Notes: generated from the letters alone by a model not told the origin. Numbered from the stretch's first letter, positions 43,901-51,962 are shown. The stretch: DNA of 64,000 nt from Streptomyces sp. HUAS YS2 (GCF_033343995.1 NZ_CP137573.1:310001-374000); one strand, 5' to 3'. Numbers and translations are program-made.

Positions 43901-44846
43901 GGTCACCGATGCGCTCGAAGTGGATTCGCAGCGTGCTCCCGAGGTTGTTGAGGTTCATGGCTCGGCCGGGGTCGTCGCGGGGGGAGGTGGCCACAGCCTC
44001 CCGGCCAAGCTGCACTGCTTCTTCCAGTACCGCAAGGTCACCGATGCGCTCGAAGTGGATTCGCAGCGTGCTCCCGAGGTTGTCGAGGTACATGGCGCGG
44101 TGGGGGTGGCCTTGGGGGACGGCAGCCACTGCTTCCCGGCTGACCTTTACTGCTTCTCTCAGTACCTCGATGTCACCGACGCGCCCGAACAGGCGCTGGA
44201 GAGCGACCCCTAACGAGTTCAGAAACCCGGCGCGGTCGGGGTGGCCTTGGGGGGTGGCGGTCACGGCCCCCCGGCCGGCCTGCACGGCTTCTTCCAATAC
44301 CTCGATCTCGCCGACGCGCTCGGACAGGAACTGCAAGGCGTTCCCGAGGTTGTGCAGACCGGCAGCATGGCTGGGGTGGTCCTCGGGAAGCATGGTGTGC
44401 ACCGTGCGGAACGCAGCGATGGCCTGCTCAAGTACGTCCCGTTGCCCCGTGCGCTCGTATGCGGTGAGCAGATCGACGGCACGAGCCTGCGCGGTGGCCA
44501 TGGCGCGCGGATCGAACTCCGGCGCGGGGGTCCCGACGGCAGATTCTTGCAGCGTGCGGTGCAGAGGCTCGGGAACGGACTGAGGGCTCACTCGATGGAC
44601 GGGGGCAAAGAACCGGGTAGCAGCTGCCAGATCATCCCGGCCCTGGCCCTCGGAAAGGGCGAGGTGGCGTAGCCAGTGGTACCAGCCCAGGACCTGCGCG
44701 GCGGACAGGTCGTGCTCGGGGTCGGTGACACGCTCCAGGTCGCGGGCGGCACGGCGGACCTCACGTTCGAGGATGTGGGTGGAGTCGCCGGCGTTGAGGG
44801 CGAGGTGACTGTTGAGGGCGGCGAGTGCCGCATCGCGGTCCGGCAT
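40983..44846 (-). CDS. TPR-repeat CHAT-domain protease
   Basis: The start is the ATG at 44846 (MPDRDAALAALN), giving 1287 residues. Residues 1-160 are helical. Residues 162-701 are twelve TPR-like repeats of exactly 45 residues (pattern NLG..L...F.R.GDIEVLEEAV...REAVA..P..HP.R). A second helical region follows. The CHAT caspase-like domain is C-terminal, with the catalytic His1150 in HFSCHGEADW and Cys1193 in YLSACDTS; IGTLWSVDD is the usual strand after the Cys. TPR-CHAT proteins act as activatable proteases in bacterial immunity and cell-death systems. It is divergent from a two-gene operon that may encode its partner or effector. Confidence 0.9.
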   Translation of the reverse strand: MPDRDAALAALNSHLALNAGDSTHILEREVRRAARDLERVTDPEHDLSAAQVLGWYHWLRHLALSEGQGRDDLAAATRFFAPVHRVSPQSVPEPLHRTLQESAVGTPAPEFDPRAMATAQARAVDLLTAYERTGQRDVLEQAIAAFRTVHTMLPEDHPSHAAGLHNLGNALQFLSERVGEIEVLEEAVQAGRGAVTATPQGHPDRAGFLNSLGVALQRLFGRVGDIEVLREAVKVSREAVAAVPQGHPHRAMYLDNLGSTLRIHFERIGDLAVLEEAVQLGREAVATSPRDDPGRAMNLNNLGSTLRIHFERIGDLAVLEEAVQLGREAVATTPRDHPNRAGYLHNLGNTLQALFGRVGDIEVLREAVKVSREAVAAVPQGHPHRAMHLNSLVNALQALSGHTGRTEALEEAVQAGREAVAATPHHHPNRAGYLTSLGVALQRRFERVGEIEVLEEAVQVNREAVATVPHNHPNRATPLNNLGTALQTLFERIGDIEVLEEAVQVNREAVATTPHNHPNRATHLNNLAGNLLALFEHIGEIEVLKEAVQVGREAVATVPHNHPHHAVQIGNLGSILQTLFERTGDIEVLEEAAQVGRKAVATTPHNHPNRAVQLNNLTGTLAALFERVGDIEILKEAVKTSREAVATTPRDHPSRAGYLHNLGNILKTLFERSTDIEVLEEAVRVSREAVSATPHDHPHRAVYLNSLGGKLANLFEVGGGTQAREDACRYFGEAAGSTTSDTVTRIKAYRRFALLASGPDAPQAALEAVEEAIALTASLAPGSLGRADREYQLGRLPGLPEEAAAAALAAGRPERAVELLERARGILATDTLGLRSRDAVRLREHAPHLADELRQLRARLDALNHPRPTSSAEAPEVLREANQRLAEHRREAHDAWQSLIARISGLPGFEDFLHAPPINELARHAHEGPVVFVTASPRRCDALVLTDSADAPVRVVPLPTLTQDAAFEQGERLLAALHATTDHEIAPRARVEAQREILAVLTWLWDTVAEPVLTDLGHTTAHQPGEPWPRLWWCPVGILAYLPLHAAGHHTDDVQREGGPRTVLDRVVSSYTTTVRALAHARTRQSGPSTPSTLVVAAAKAPGTPPLPGVRVEAAAITSLIPDARLLATPTRDTVLDALPSHGIAHFSCHGEADWTDPARSHLVLTDHATAPLTIADITALDLTAELAYLSACDTSNTAPRLADESLHITGAFHLAGYRHVIGTLWSVDDRTAAQLGTDFYAHLTDNGTAPPQADRSALALHLATTRLRSRYPHVPSLWAAHTHTGT
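42744..44363 (-). repeat. Twelve tandem 135-bp repeats within the CHAT gene
   Basis: The repeats encode 45 residues each. Some adjacent or near copies are almost identical in DNA over about 100 bp (for example, around 43852 and 43987, and around 43700 and 44100). This shows recent duplication or gene conversion, so repeat number is likely to vary between strains. Confidence 0.85.
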
Positions 44847-44982
44847 GGCAGGTATCCCCCGAAGGAACAGCATCACTATCACTGTCGGGCCCGATGTGCA
44901 TGCCCAGGCAAGCCGCGACTGCACGCACAACATGGGCGTTGCGCTTTGAGTGGATGCTAACCACGACACAAGCCGCACAACC

Positions 44983-44988
44983 TATACT
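44983..44988 (+). promoter_or_regulatory. -10 box of the rightward conflict operon
   Basis: TATACT lies in the AT-richer gap between the divergent CHAT gene and the small cysteine-containing protein, 84 bases before its ATG. A matching -35 is weak. The 226-bp gap probably holds promoters for both directions. Confidence 0.4.
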
Positions 44989-45072
44989 TTGGTCAACTCG
45001 GGGGAACAGGGCCCCGTTTGCTGGCGCAGGACCCTCGAATGCCAGCCAGGTGGAACCGTGCAGAGGGGCAGC

Positions 45073-45474
45073 ATGGACGACGTGGTGGGCGAGCGCGTGG
45101 CGGCACTGTGCGGTGAGCTCAGCCGCTGGCCGGAGCTGGCGACGGTGATCGGCGACGCCGGGGCGCTGCCGCAGCTGAGCGAGTTGCTGGCGCTGCTCGC
45201 CAACCGGGCCGAGCCCGACGAGCGGCACGTGGCCACGCTGCTCGACGTGATCGAGGACGCCTGCGCGCGGCAGGGCCTGCCCGCGCTGACCCGTCGTGTC
45301 CCGTCCCTGCCGCCAGGCATGGGAGCGGACACAGGGGGGCCTGCCGGGTGGACCTGCCCGCTGAGCAGGTGCAGCCGGGTGGTCCTTCCCGACGAGACCC
45401 CGCACCCGCCGACCTGTGCGGCAGCCGTGGGTGAGGACGGACGGATGAAGCCCTACTCGCCCAGCATGCGGTGA
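45073..45474 (+). CDS. Small protein with helical N-terminus and cysteine-containing C-terminus
   Basis: The ATG at 45073 follows AGAGGGG; the product has 133 residues. Residues 1-75 are helical (VVGERVAALCGELSRWPELATVIG, LLALLANRAEPDERHVATLLDVIEDA), like an effector-associated adaptor domain. The C-terminal part has WTCPLSRCSRVVLPDET...PPTC, a possible zinc site. Its end overlaps the next gene by 4 bp (GTGA). It faces the CHAT protease gene. A role as adaptor or protease target is inferred from context only. Confidence 0.65.
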   Translation: MDDVVGERVAALCGELSRWPELATVIGDAGALPQLSELLALLANRAEPDERHVATLLDVIEDACARQGLPALTRRVPSLPPGMGADTGGPAGWTCPLSRCSRVVLPDETPHPPTCAAAVGEDGRMKPYSPSMR

Positions 45475-46391
45475 CGAGCGCCTTTCTGGCCGGGATCGGC
45501 ACGAAACTCGCCGATCGGTGGCTCAACGCGCTGCTGCTGCCCGGCCTGTTGTGGACCGCGCTGCTGGTAACAGGCCTGCACCTGGGCCAGGACCACCCCT
45601 TCGCCGTCGACCGATTGGGCGACTGGCTCGACCAGCTCGCCGCCCGCCCAGCCGCCCACGCCCCCGGCACGGTCGCACTCGCCGCATCCGCGGTCCTGCT
45701 GGTCAGCACCGGTGTGGGACTCCTCGCCGGCACTCTCGGCGGCCTGGTCGAGCAGTTGTGGGCACTTCCCGGCGACCTCCCTCCTGCTTCCTGGATACGG
45801 GCCTGGCGCCAAAGACGTTGGGACACGGCAGGCGAGCAATTGAAGACCGCGATCCGGCACGCCGCCCGGGCCACAGACGCCGCCCGGACCCGCGCTGCCC
45901 AGGTGCGCGCCCGGCAGCGCCGACGGTCCCGTCTCGGCCCCGTCCGGCCGGGCCACACCACCCGCATCGGCGACCGGTTCGCGCTCGCTACGCTCCATGC
46001 CGCCCAGAACAACGGCCTCGACGACCTGCCCCTGGCCTGGCCACGCCTGTGGACTGTGCTGTCCGCCGAGCTCCGCACCGACCTCGCCGCCGCCCGCGAC
46101 ACCTACGCCGCCACCGCCCGCCTCGCCGCCTGGGGGCTCCTCTACTTCCCCCTCGCCGCCGCCTGGTGGCCTGCCGCCCTGATCGGCGCCGCCGTCCTGA
46201 CCACTGCCGCCGTACGCGCCTTTGCCGCCGCGGATGTCCTGGCCGACCTGATCGAGACCGCCTGCGACCTGCATCTCAACGATCTGGCCGACCGCCTGGG
46301 CATCCCCACCACCACGCCTGCCCCGGACACCGGACACGCGATCAGCGGACGCCTGCGTACCACCGCCCCGAGCACCTCAGACACCGGGTGA
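45471..46391 (+). CDS. Membrane protein with four predicted helices (putative conflict-system effector)
   Basis: GTG 45471 overlaps the previous stop; the product has 306 residues. There are two N-terminal helices (about 18-40 and 65-92), a basic cytoplasmic region (RAWRQRRW...RARQRRRSRLG, about 105-150), and two more hydrophobic segments (about 213-255). The family is not one I can name. Translational coupling to a small cysteine-containing protein and proximity to a TPR-CHAT protease suggest it may be the membrane-acting or membrane-anchoring part of the module. The gene stops right where homology to the disrupted reductase resumes. Confidence 0.65.
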   Translation: MTSAFLAGIGTKLADRWLNALLLPGLLWTALLVTGLHLGQDHPFAVDRLGDWLDQLAARPAAHAPGTVALAASAVLLVSTGVGLLAGTLGGLVEQLWALPGDLPPASWIRAWRQRRWDTAGEQLKTAIRHAARATDAARTRAAQVRARQRRRSRLGPVRPGHTTRIGDRFALATLHAAQNNGLDDLPLAWPRLWTVLSAELRTDLAAARDTYAATARLAAWGLLYFPLAAAWWPAALIGAAVLTTAAVRAFAAADVLADLIETACDLHLNDLADRLGIPTTTPAPDTGHAISGRLRTTAPSTSDTG

Positions 46392-46632
46392 CGGGCGTAC
46401 AGTAACCGAATCCTGATCACCGGCAAGGACGGCCTGAAGCACTGCGCCATGAACCGGTTCGGGCGGCCCGCAGAACGACTTCACCAACCGCAACACCGCC
46501 TTCATGAGCTGGAACCTGATGCGCATGGCGGCGCTGCTGAAGTGGTCCGGCGGGATCACGGCGCACGGCAACCAGCGCTCGGAGTGGGACGCGGGCTGCA
46601 GGTTCGACTTCCCGAACCCGGAGCACCGCTGA
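46392..46632 (+). pseudogene. 3' fragment of a flavodoxin-type reductase gene with an internal deletion
   Basis: NRILITGKDGLKHCAMN aligns with the intact paralogue. About 35 residues are then missing, and a frameshift leads into SGGPQNDFTNRNTAFMSWNLMRMAALLK, GNQRSEWDAGCRFDFPNPEHR and the proper stop at 46632. Identity to the intact gene at 40127 is about three quarters in DNA, so it is not a recent duplicate. With 39852-39930 it brackets the CHAT cassette. Confidence 0.8.
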
Positions 46633-46647
46633 GGGAGCCGGAGGGTG

Positions 46648-47103
46648 TCAGTCGGGGACGGGCAGGCCCTTCGGCTCCTTGATCCGCTTCATGATGATCT
46701 GCGAGTTCACCTCGGTGACGCCGCCGAGCGTGGTGAGCCGCTCGATCCAGAGCCGCTCGTACGCGGCGAGGTCGGCGACCGCGATCCGCAGCAGGCAGCC
46801 GGGGCTGCCGAACAGCCGGTACGCCTCGATCACGTCGGGGATGTCCTGGAGCGCGGCCTCGAAGGCCTCGACGGCCTCCCGGTCGCGGCGCACCTCGATG
46901 GAGACGAGGACCTCGAAGCTGCGGCCGACGGCCTCCGGGGCGACGATCGCGCGGTAGCCCTGGATCACGCCGTCCTGCTCCAGCTGCCGGACCCGGCGCA
47001 TGCACGGCGAGGGGCTCAGTCCGACGCGCTGGGCGAGCTCCTGGTTGGTCAGCCGGCCGTCCTCCTGGAGCTCACGCAAGATATGGAGATCGATTCGGTC
47101 CAT
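46648..47103 (-). CDS. Lrp/AsnC-family regulator
   Basis: The ATG at 47103 gives 151 residues (MDRIDLHILRELQEDGRLTNQELAQRVG...). The HTH RVGLSPSPCMRRVRQLEQDGVI and a C-terminal RAM domain (FEVLVSIEVRRDREAVEAFE, GSPGCLLRIAVADL) are typical. It is divergent from the asparaginase gene with 139 bp between starts. It probably responds to asparagine or aspartate and controls the asparagine-degrading pair. Confidence 0.92.
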   Translation of the reverse strand: MDRIDLHILRELQEDGRLTNQELAQRVGLSPSPCMRRVRQLEQDGVIQGYRAIVAPEAVGRSFEVLVSIEVRRDREAVEAFEAALQDIPDVIEAYRLFGSPGCLLRIAVADLAAYERLWIERLTTLGGVTEVNSQIIMKRIKEPKGLPVPD

Positions 47104-47242
47104 GGCGCAATTATCCACCACTCATGTTGCGTGCGGAGCCGAGATCGGCAACCCGATTGCGTCGCTTTTTTCCTATCCTTGCGGAGACGCGGTCCCGCAC
47201 CGGCCGCGCCGAGGAAACAGAACGACTCCGGGGACGAAGCAC

Positions 47243-48328
47243 ATGGAATGGATACGCGACGAGCGGCCGCGACGGATCACCCTCATCAGCACCGGGGGCA
47301 CCATCGCCAGCCGCTGGCAGGGCGCCGGGTACGCCGCCGAGGCCGCGGGCAGTGACGTCCTGGGCGCGTCCGCGCTCCCGGAGGGCGTGACGGTCGACGT
47401 CGTCGACCTGTTCAACGTGAACAGCTCCCGGATGACCTCGGTCCGGCAGCTCGCCCTGCTGCACGCCGTGCACGAGGCGCTGGCCGACCCCGGTGTGGAC
47501 GGGGTCGTGATCACCCACGGCACGGACACCCTCGAGGAGTCCGCCTTCTTCCTCGACCTGCACCACTCCGACCCGCGCCCGGTCGTCCTCACCGGCGCCC
47601 AGCGCCCCATCGGCACGGGCGACAGCGACGGCCCCGGCAACGTGTACGACGCCCTCCAGGTCGCCGCCTCGGTCCGCGACCTGGGCGTCCTGGTCGTCTT
47701 CGACGGCCTCGTGCACCCGGCGCGCGGCACCGTGAAGACCCAGACCCTGGCCTCCGACGCGTTCTCCGACCCGTCGGCGCAGCACCTCGGCAAGGTCGGC
47801 TTCGGCCGGGTCGACACCCACCGCAGCCCCGAGCGCCCGGCGCCGCTGCCGCTCCCGGCGGCCGACGCGAGTGCCGCCCTCCCCCGCGTGGACGTCATCA
47901 CCCACCACAGCGACGCCGACCCGCTGCTGTTCCGCGCGGCCCTCGCCGCCGGGGCCCGGGGCATCGTCCTCGTCGCCACCGGCGCGGGCAACGCCACGCC
48001 CGAGTTCGTCGACGCGGTGGCCGAGGCCGTCGAGCAGGGCGTGCTGGTCGCGATCACCACCCGGGTCCCCGCCGGTGAGGTCGCCGAGATCTACACCGGA
48101 GGCGGCGCGGTCGACCTGGTCGCCGCGGGCGGTCTGCTCACCGGCACGCTGCGGGCCGCACAGACCCGGATCGCCGTCCTGTCGGCGCTGCTCGCCGACG
48201 TCTCGCCGAACCACCGCACGGAACTGCTGCGCGGCCTGCTGAACGGCCCGGCGTTCCAGGAGCCCGCGCTGGCCGCGGGTTCCCGCTTCTCCGGCGGCAG
48301 CCCCACGCCCGCCGGCGCTCACCACTGA
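47243..48328 (+). CDS. L-asparaginase
   Basis: The ATG at 47243 gives 361 residues. RITLISTGGTIASRW carries the first catalytic Thr, and ITHGTDTLEESAFFLD the second Thr with the Asp. GAQRPIGTGDSDGPGN and the Lys of GTVKTQTLASDAF complete the site. There is no signal peptide, so it is cytoplasmic. It hydrolyses asparagine to aspartate and ammonia. The downstream aspartate ammonia-lyase, 62 bp away, continues the pathway to fumarate. Confidence 0.93.
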   Translation: MEWIRDERPRRITLISTGGTIASRWQGAGYAAEAAGSDVLGASALPEGVTVDVVDLFNVNSSRMTSVRQLALLHAVHEALADPGVDGVVITHGTDTLEESAFFLDLHHSDPRPVVLTGAQRPIGTGDSDGPGNVYDALQVAASVRDLGVLVVFDGLVHPARGTVKTQTLASDAFSDPSAQHLGKVGFGRVDTHRSPERPAPLPLPAADASAALPRVDVITHHSDADPLLFRAALAAGARGIVLVATGAGNATPEFVDAVAEAVEQGVLVAITTRVPAGEVAEIYTGGGAVDLVAAGGLLTGTLRAAQTRIAVLSALLADVSPNHRTELLRGLLNGPAFQEPALAAGSRFSGGSPTPAGAHH

Positions 48329-48390
48329 GTCACGGCTCCCCGCCACCCCCCTTCACCGCGCTCCGCCCTCCCCTCCCGAAGGCTGCCCCG

Positions 48391-49806
48391 ATGACCGCTG
48401 CCCCGTCCCTCCCCACCCGCCGCGAGCACGACCTCCTCGGCGACCGTGACGTCCCCGCCGACGCGTACTGGGGAGTCCACTCCCTGCGCGCCACGGAGAA
48501 CTTCCCGATCACCGGCACCCCGATCTCGGTGTACCCGCGGCTGATCGACGCGCTCGCCGCGGTGAAGGAGGCCGCGGCCCGGGCGAACGAGGAACTCGGC
48601 CTGCTGCCCGCGCAGAAGGCCGACGCCATCGCGACCGCCTGCCAGGAGATCCGCACCGGCAAGCTGCACGACCAGTTCGTCGTCGACGTCATCCAGGGCG
48701 GCGCCGGCACCTCGACGAACATGAATGCCAACGAGGTCATCGCCAACCGCGCGCTCGAACTCCTCGGCCACGCCAAGGGCGAGTACCGGCACCTGCACCC
48801 CAACGAGGACGTCAACCTCAGCCAGTCCACCAACGACGTCTACCCGACGGCGGTCCGGGTCGCGACGATCCTCGCGATGCGGGACCTGCTGCGCGCCGCG
48901 GCCGTGCTCCAGGACGCCTTCGCGGCGAAGTCGATCGAGTTCCGCGACGTCCTGAAGATGGGCCGCACCCAGCTCCAGGACGCCGTGCCCATGACGCTCG
49001 GCCAGGAGTTCTCGACGTACGCGGTGATGCTGGAGGAGGACCGCGGCCGGCTCTCCGAGGCCGTGGAACTGATCCACGAGATCAACCTGGGCGCGACCGC
49101 CATCGGCACCGGGCTCAACGCCCCGGCCGGGTACGCCGAGACCGCGCGCCGCCACCTCGCGAAGATCACCGGGTTGCCCCTGGTGACCTCCGCCAACCTG
49201 GTCGAGGCCACCCAGGACTGCGGGGCCTTCGTCCAGCTGTCGGGCGTGCTCAAGCGCCTGGCCGTGAAGCTCTCCAAGACCTGCAACGACCTGCGGCTGC
49301 TCTCCTCCGGACCGCGGGCGGGGCTCGGCGAGATCAACCTCCCGGCGGTCCAGGCCGGTTCGAGCATCATGCCGGGCAAGGTGAACCCGGTGATCCCCGA
49401 GGTGGTGAACCAGGTCGCCTTCGAGGTGATCGGCAACGACATCACCGTCACCATGGCCGCCGAGGCGGGCCAGCTCCAGCTCAACGCCTTCGAGCCGGTG
49501 ATCCTGCACGCCCTGTCGCGCAGCATCACCTCGCTGCGCCAGGCCTGCCTCACGCTCGCCGAGCGCTGTGTCGTGGGAATCACCGCCAACACCGAGCAGC
49601 TGCGCGCGGCGGTCGAGAGCTCCATCGGTCTGGCCACCGCGCTCAACCCGCACATCGGCTACACCGCGGCCACCGCCATCGCCCAGGAGGCGCTGCGGAC
49701 CGGCCGCGGTGTAGCCGAACTGACCCTGGAACAGGGACTGTTGCCCGCCGAGCGCATCGCGGAGCTGCTCACCCCGGAGCGCCTGGCGGGCCCGGCGCGT
49801 CACTGA
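48391..49806 (+). CDS. aspA: Aspartate ammonia-lyase
   Basis: The protein has 471 residues from the ATG at 48391. Conserved blocks are REHDLLGDRDVPADAYWG, GAGTSTNMNANEVIANRALE, MGRTQLQDAVPMTLGQEF and the signature loop GSSIMPGKVNP, whose Ser is the catalytic base. It converts aspartate to fumarate plus ammonia. Linked to asparaginase and a divergent Lrp regulator, it completes a route from asparagine into the TCA cycle. Its stop overlaps the convergent MFS gene by 7 bp. Confidence 0.95.
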   Translation: MTAAPSLPTRREHDLLGDRDVPADAYWGVHSLRATENFPITGTPISVYPRLIDALAAVKEAAARANEELGLLPAQKADAIATACQEIRTGKLHDQFVVDVIQGGAGTSTNMNANEVIANRALELLGHAKGEYRHLHPNEDVNLSQSTNDVYPTAVRVATILAMRDLLRAAAVLQDAFAAKSIEFRDVLKMGRTQLQDAVPMTLGQEFSTYAVMLEEDRGRLSEAVELIHEINLGATAIGTGLNAPAGYAETARRHLAKITGLPLVTSANLVEATQDCGAFVQLSGVLKRLAVKLSKTCNDLRLLSSGPRAGLGEINLPAVQAGSSIMPGKVNPVIPEVVNQVAFEVIGNDITVTMAAEAGQLQLNAFEPVILHALSRSITSLRQACLTLAERCVVGITANTEQLRAAVESSIGLATALNPHIGYTAATAIAQEALRTGRGVAELTLEQGLLPAERIAELLTPERLAGPARH

Positions 49807-51050
49807 CGCCGACGGCGCCCCCGGGACAGGACCGCGGCGGCCACCAGGTACGGCAGCGCGAGCAGCGCGAAGGCCGTGCCGTGGCCGGCCGCGGTGCCGG
49901 CCACCGCGTACAGGCCGAACACGCTGACGGTGGTCAGCTCGGTGCCCAGGCCGGCCAGTGAGGTGACGGTGGCCCGGCCGGGGCCGGTGATGCTGTCCTG
50001 CAGCCGGGCGTCCGCGAGCACGCTGCCGAGCTGGAAGCCGCCGAACGCGATCGCGACCAGGACGATGCCCACCGGGGTCCCCCAGGCCGCGCCGGCGGCC
50101 AGGGCGAGTCCGGCGACCGCGAGCAGCGCGCCGAGTCCGCGCGCGCCCAGCCGCCCGGCCGGTCCGGCCAGCAGGCCGCCGGCCGTGGCTCCGGCCCAGA
50201 TCAGCAGGAGCAGCCGCGGCTCGGTCCCGGGCGCCACTCCGGTGTCCCGGACCAGCAGCGGCGTGTACTCGTCGAGGGCGCCCCAGATGCCGGTGACGGC
50301 CGGCACCAGCAGCACGGCGGCGCGGACGGACCGGTCGTGCCGGGCCTCGGCGACGCCGGCGCGCAGCGTCGCCGCCCAGCCGGCCTCCCCCGGCTCCCCG
50401 TCCTCGGCCGCGGCGGCCTTCCCGCGGTGTTCCGGGAAGGCGCTCGCGAGCGCGGCGGTGACCAGGCAGGTCAGCACACTGGCCGCGCCGACGACCGGGT
50501 AGCCGCCGGCCGTGAACACCGGTCCGGCCAGCGCCGTCGCCACCATCACGGCCACCAGTCCGGCGGCGCGGGCCCGGCCCATGATCCGGGGGTACCGGTC
50601 GGCCGCGCCGCGCCGGTCCAGCTCCTCGTACACGAGGGCCTCCAGCGCGCCGGAGCCGAAGGCGCCGCCAGCGCCCCAGAGCACGAAGCCGAGGGCGAAG
50701 GCCCAGTACGACGGGAACAGCACCCACAGGGCGAAGCCGGCCGCGGTGAGCAGCGGACCGATCTGGAGCAGCCGCTTGCGCGACACCGTGTCCGCCCAGA
50801 CGCCGGACGGGACCTCGAGGAGGATGTTGGTCACGGACCAGAGGGCGAAGAGCGAGGAGATCTGCCACAGCCCCAGACCCGTGTCGCTGAACAGCAGCGC
50901 GTACACGGGGTAGAACAGGACGAATTCCTCGAAGAACGAGTAGCCGTACAGCGTGGCCGCGATGCGGCGGACCCCGCCGGCGGGCACACCGCTCCCGGTG
51001 CCCGGCGCGGGCACCTGCGCGGCGGATGAATGCGCGGGTGAAACAGTCAT
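49800..51050 (-). CDS. MFS transporter
   Basis: The protein has 416 residues and about 12 membrane helices. VPSGVWADTVSRKRLLQIG is the MFS loop 2-3 motif. The N-terminal 25 residues are Ser/Pro/Gly-rich and cytoplasmic. It resembles efflux-type carriers, with no substrate assignable. It is convergent with aspA and has no clear operon partner. Confidence 0.9.
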   Translation of the reverse strand: MTVSPAHSSAAQVPAPGTGSGVPAGGVRRIAATLYGYSFFEEFVLFYPVYALLFSDTGLGLWQISSLFALWSVTNILLEVPSGVWADTVSRKRLLQIGPLLTAAGFALWVLFPSYWAFALGFVLWGAGGAFGSGALEALVYEELDRRGAADRYPRIMGRARAAGLVAVMVATALAGPVFTAGGYPVVGAASVLTCLVTAALASAFPEHRGKAAAAEDGEPGEAGWAATLRAGVAEARHDRSVRAAVLLVPAVTGIWGALDEYTPLLVRDTGVAPGTEPRLLLLIWAGATAGGLLAGPAGRLGARGLGALLAVAGLALAAGAAWGTPVGIVLVAIAFGGFQLGSVLADARLQDSITGPGRATVTSLAGLGTELTTVSVFGLYAVAGTAAGHGTAFALLALPYLVAAAVLSRGRRRRQ

Positions 51051-51212
51051 GTTGCCTTCCCATGGAGGACAGCTCGGACGCCGGATACGCGGCGTCCGGG
51101 GCGGTCCCCGGGAAGGCGGAGTGCTGGATCAATGTCGCCAGATCATGTGACCCATGCTATGCCGGAGTCACGTCCCCGGGCAGAGGAATTCCGACGAAGG
51201 CGAGGGCCGGGC

Positions 51213-51485
51213 ATGGACCCGTCGGTGATGACGGCGGCGGTCGCCGCCGCGGCGCTGGTCGTCCGCGTCGCCGTCCTGGAGTGGCGCACGCCGGGCCGCG
51301 GGGTGCGCGAGTGGGCCTTCGCCCGGGACGGCAGGGCGGTGGCCCTGGGCGGCGCGGCGGCGCTGTGCCTGGGCGCCGCCGGCTGGCCGGTGGCGGGCGC
51401 GCCCGCCCTGGCGTGGGCGGCGCTCGCCGGGGTCCTGGTGGCCTACGTGACGCACCGCCGCCCGCCCGAGGACCCCGAGGACTGA
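51213..51485 (+). CDS. Small membrane protein with two or three helices
   Basis: The ATG at 51213 gives 90 residues. Hydrophobic segments are MTAAVAAAALVVRVAVLEW, VALGGAAALCLGAAGWPVAG and ALAWAALAGVLVAYV. The C-terminus is PPEDPED. Function is unknown. It lies between the MFS gene (divergent) and an XRE gene (convergent). Confidence 0.6.
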   Translation: MDPSVMTAAVAAAALVVRVAVLEWRTPGRGVREWAFARDGRAVALGGAAALCLGAAGWPVAGAPALAWAALAGVLVAYVTHRRPPEDPED

Positions 51486-51495
51486 GAGGTCCGCG

Positions 51496-51900
51496 TCAGG
51501 CCGCCAGGCGCACCTCGCCCTGCCGCGGTGCGGAGACGGACCGACGGGTCGGCAGGGTGGCCACGCCGGTGAGCCGGACGATCTCCTCCTGGGCCAGGGT
51601 CAGCACGTCGGCGAGGCCGAGGCCGAGCCCGCGGGCCGCCGCCGCGAGCAGTTCCGAGGAGGCCTCCTTGCGGCCGCGCTCGATCTCCGAGAGGTACGGC
51701 ATCGAGATCCGCGCCGCATCGGCGACGTCCTGGAGCGTGCGCCCCTGGGCCCGCCGTTCCCGGCGCAGGACGTTCCCTACGACGTCCCGCCACAGGGGCT
51801 CTTCGGCTCGCTGCTTCCGTCCGGCCGGGCGGAGGGGCAGCACGCGGGCCGTCCGCTCCGCGGCGTCGTGGTGTTCCTGGTCGCGCTCTGGGGTGCTCAC
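51496..51900 (-). CDS. XRE-family helix-turn-helix regulator (ClgR-like HTH)
   Basis: The protein has 134 residues from GTG 51900. The HTH region VGNVLRRERRAQGRTLQDVADAARISMPYLSEIERGRKEASSELL (read in blocks) closely resembles the ClgR/PopR-type regulators of Streptomyces, which act on Clp protease genes. The N-terminal extension (DAAERTARVLPLRP) differs. No clp gene is nearby, so the target is unknown. Confidence 0.85.
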   Translation of the reverse strand: MSTPERDQEHHDAAERTARVLPLRPAGRKQRAEEPLWRDVVGNVLRRERRAQGRTLQDVADAARISMPYLSEIERGRKEASSELLAAAARGLGLGLADVLTLAQEEIVRLTGVATLPTRRSVSAPRQGEVRLAA

Positions 51901-51962
51901 CGCTCCACCCTAGGAGCCGGGCCGCCCGCCGGTCCCGCCGGAACGTTCAGCCCGGGGCGAAA

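Noticed and set aside
42744..44363. Regular DNA repeats that might suggest a CRISPR or satellite array
   Set aside because: The 135-bp period is a multiple of three and encodes a continuous TPR-type solenoid in one open frame; there are no unique spacers.
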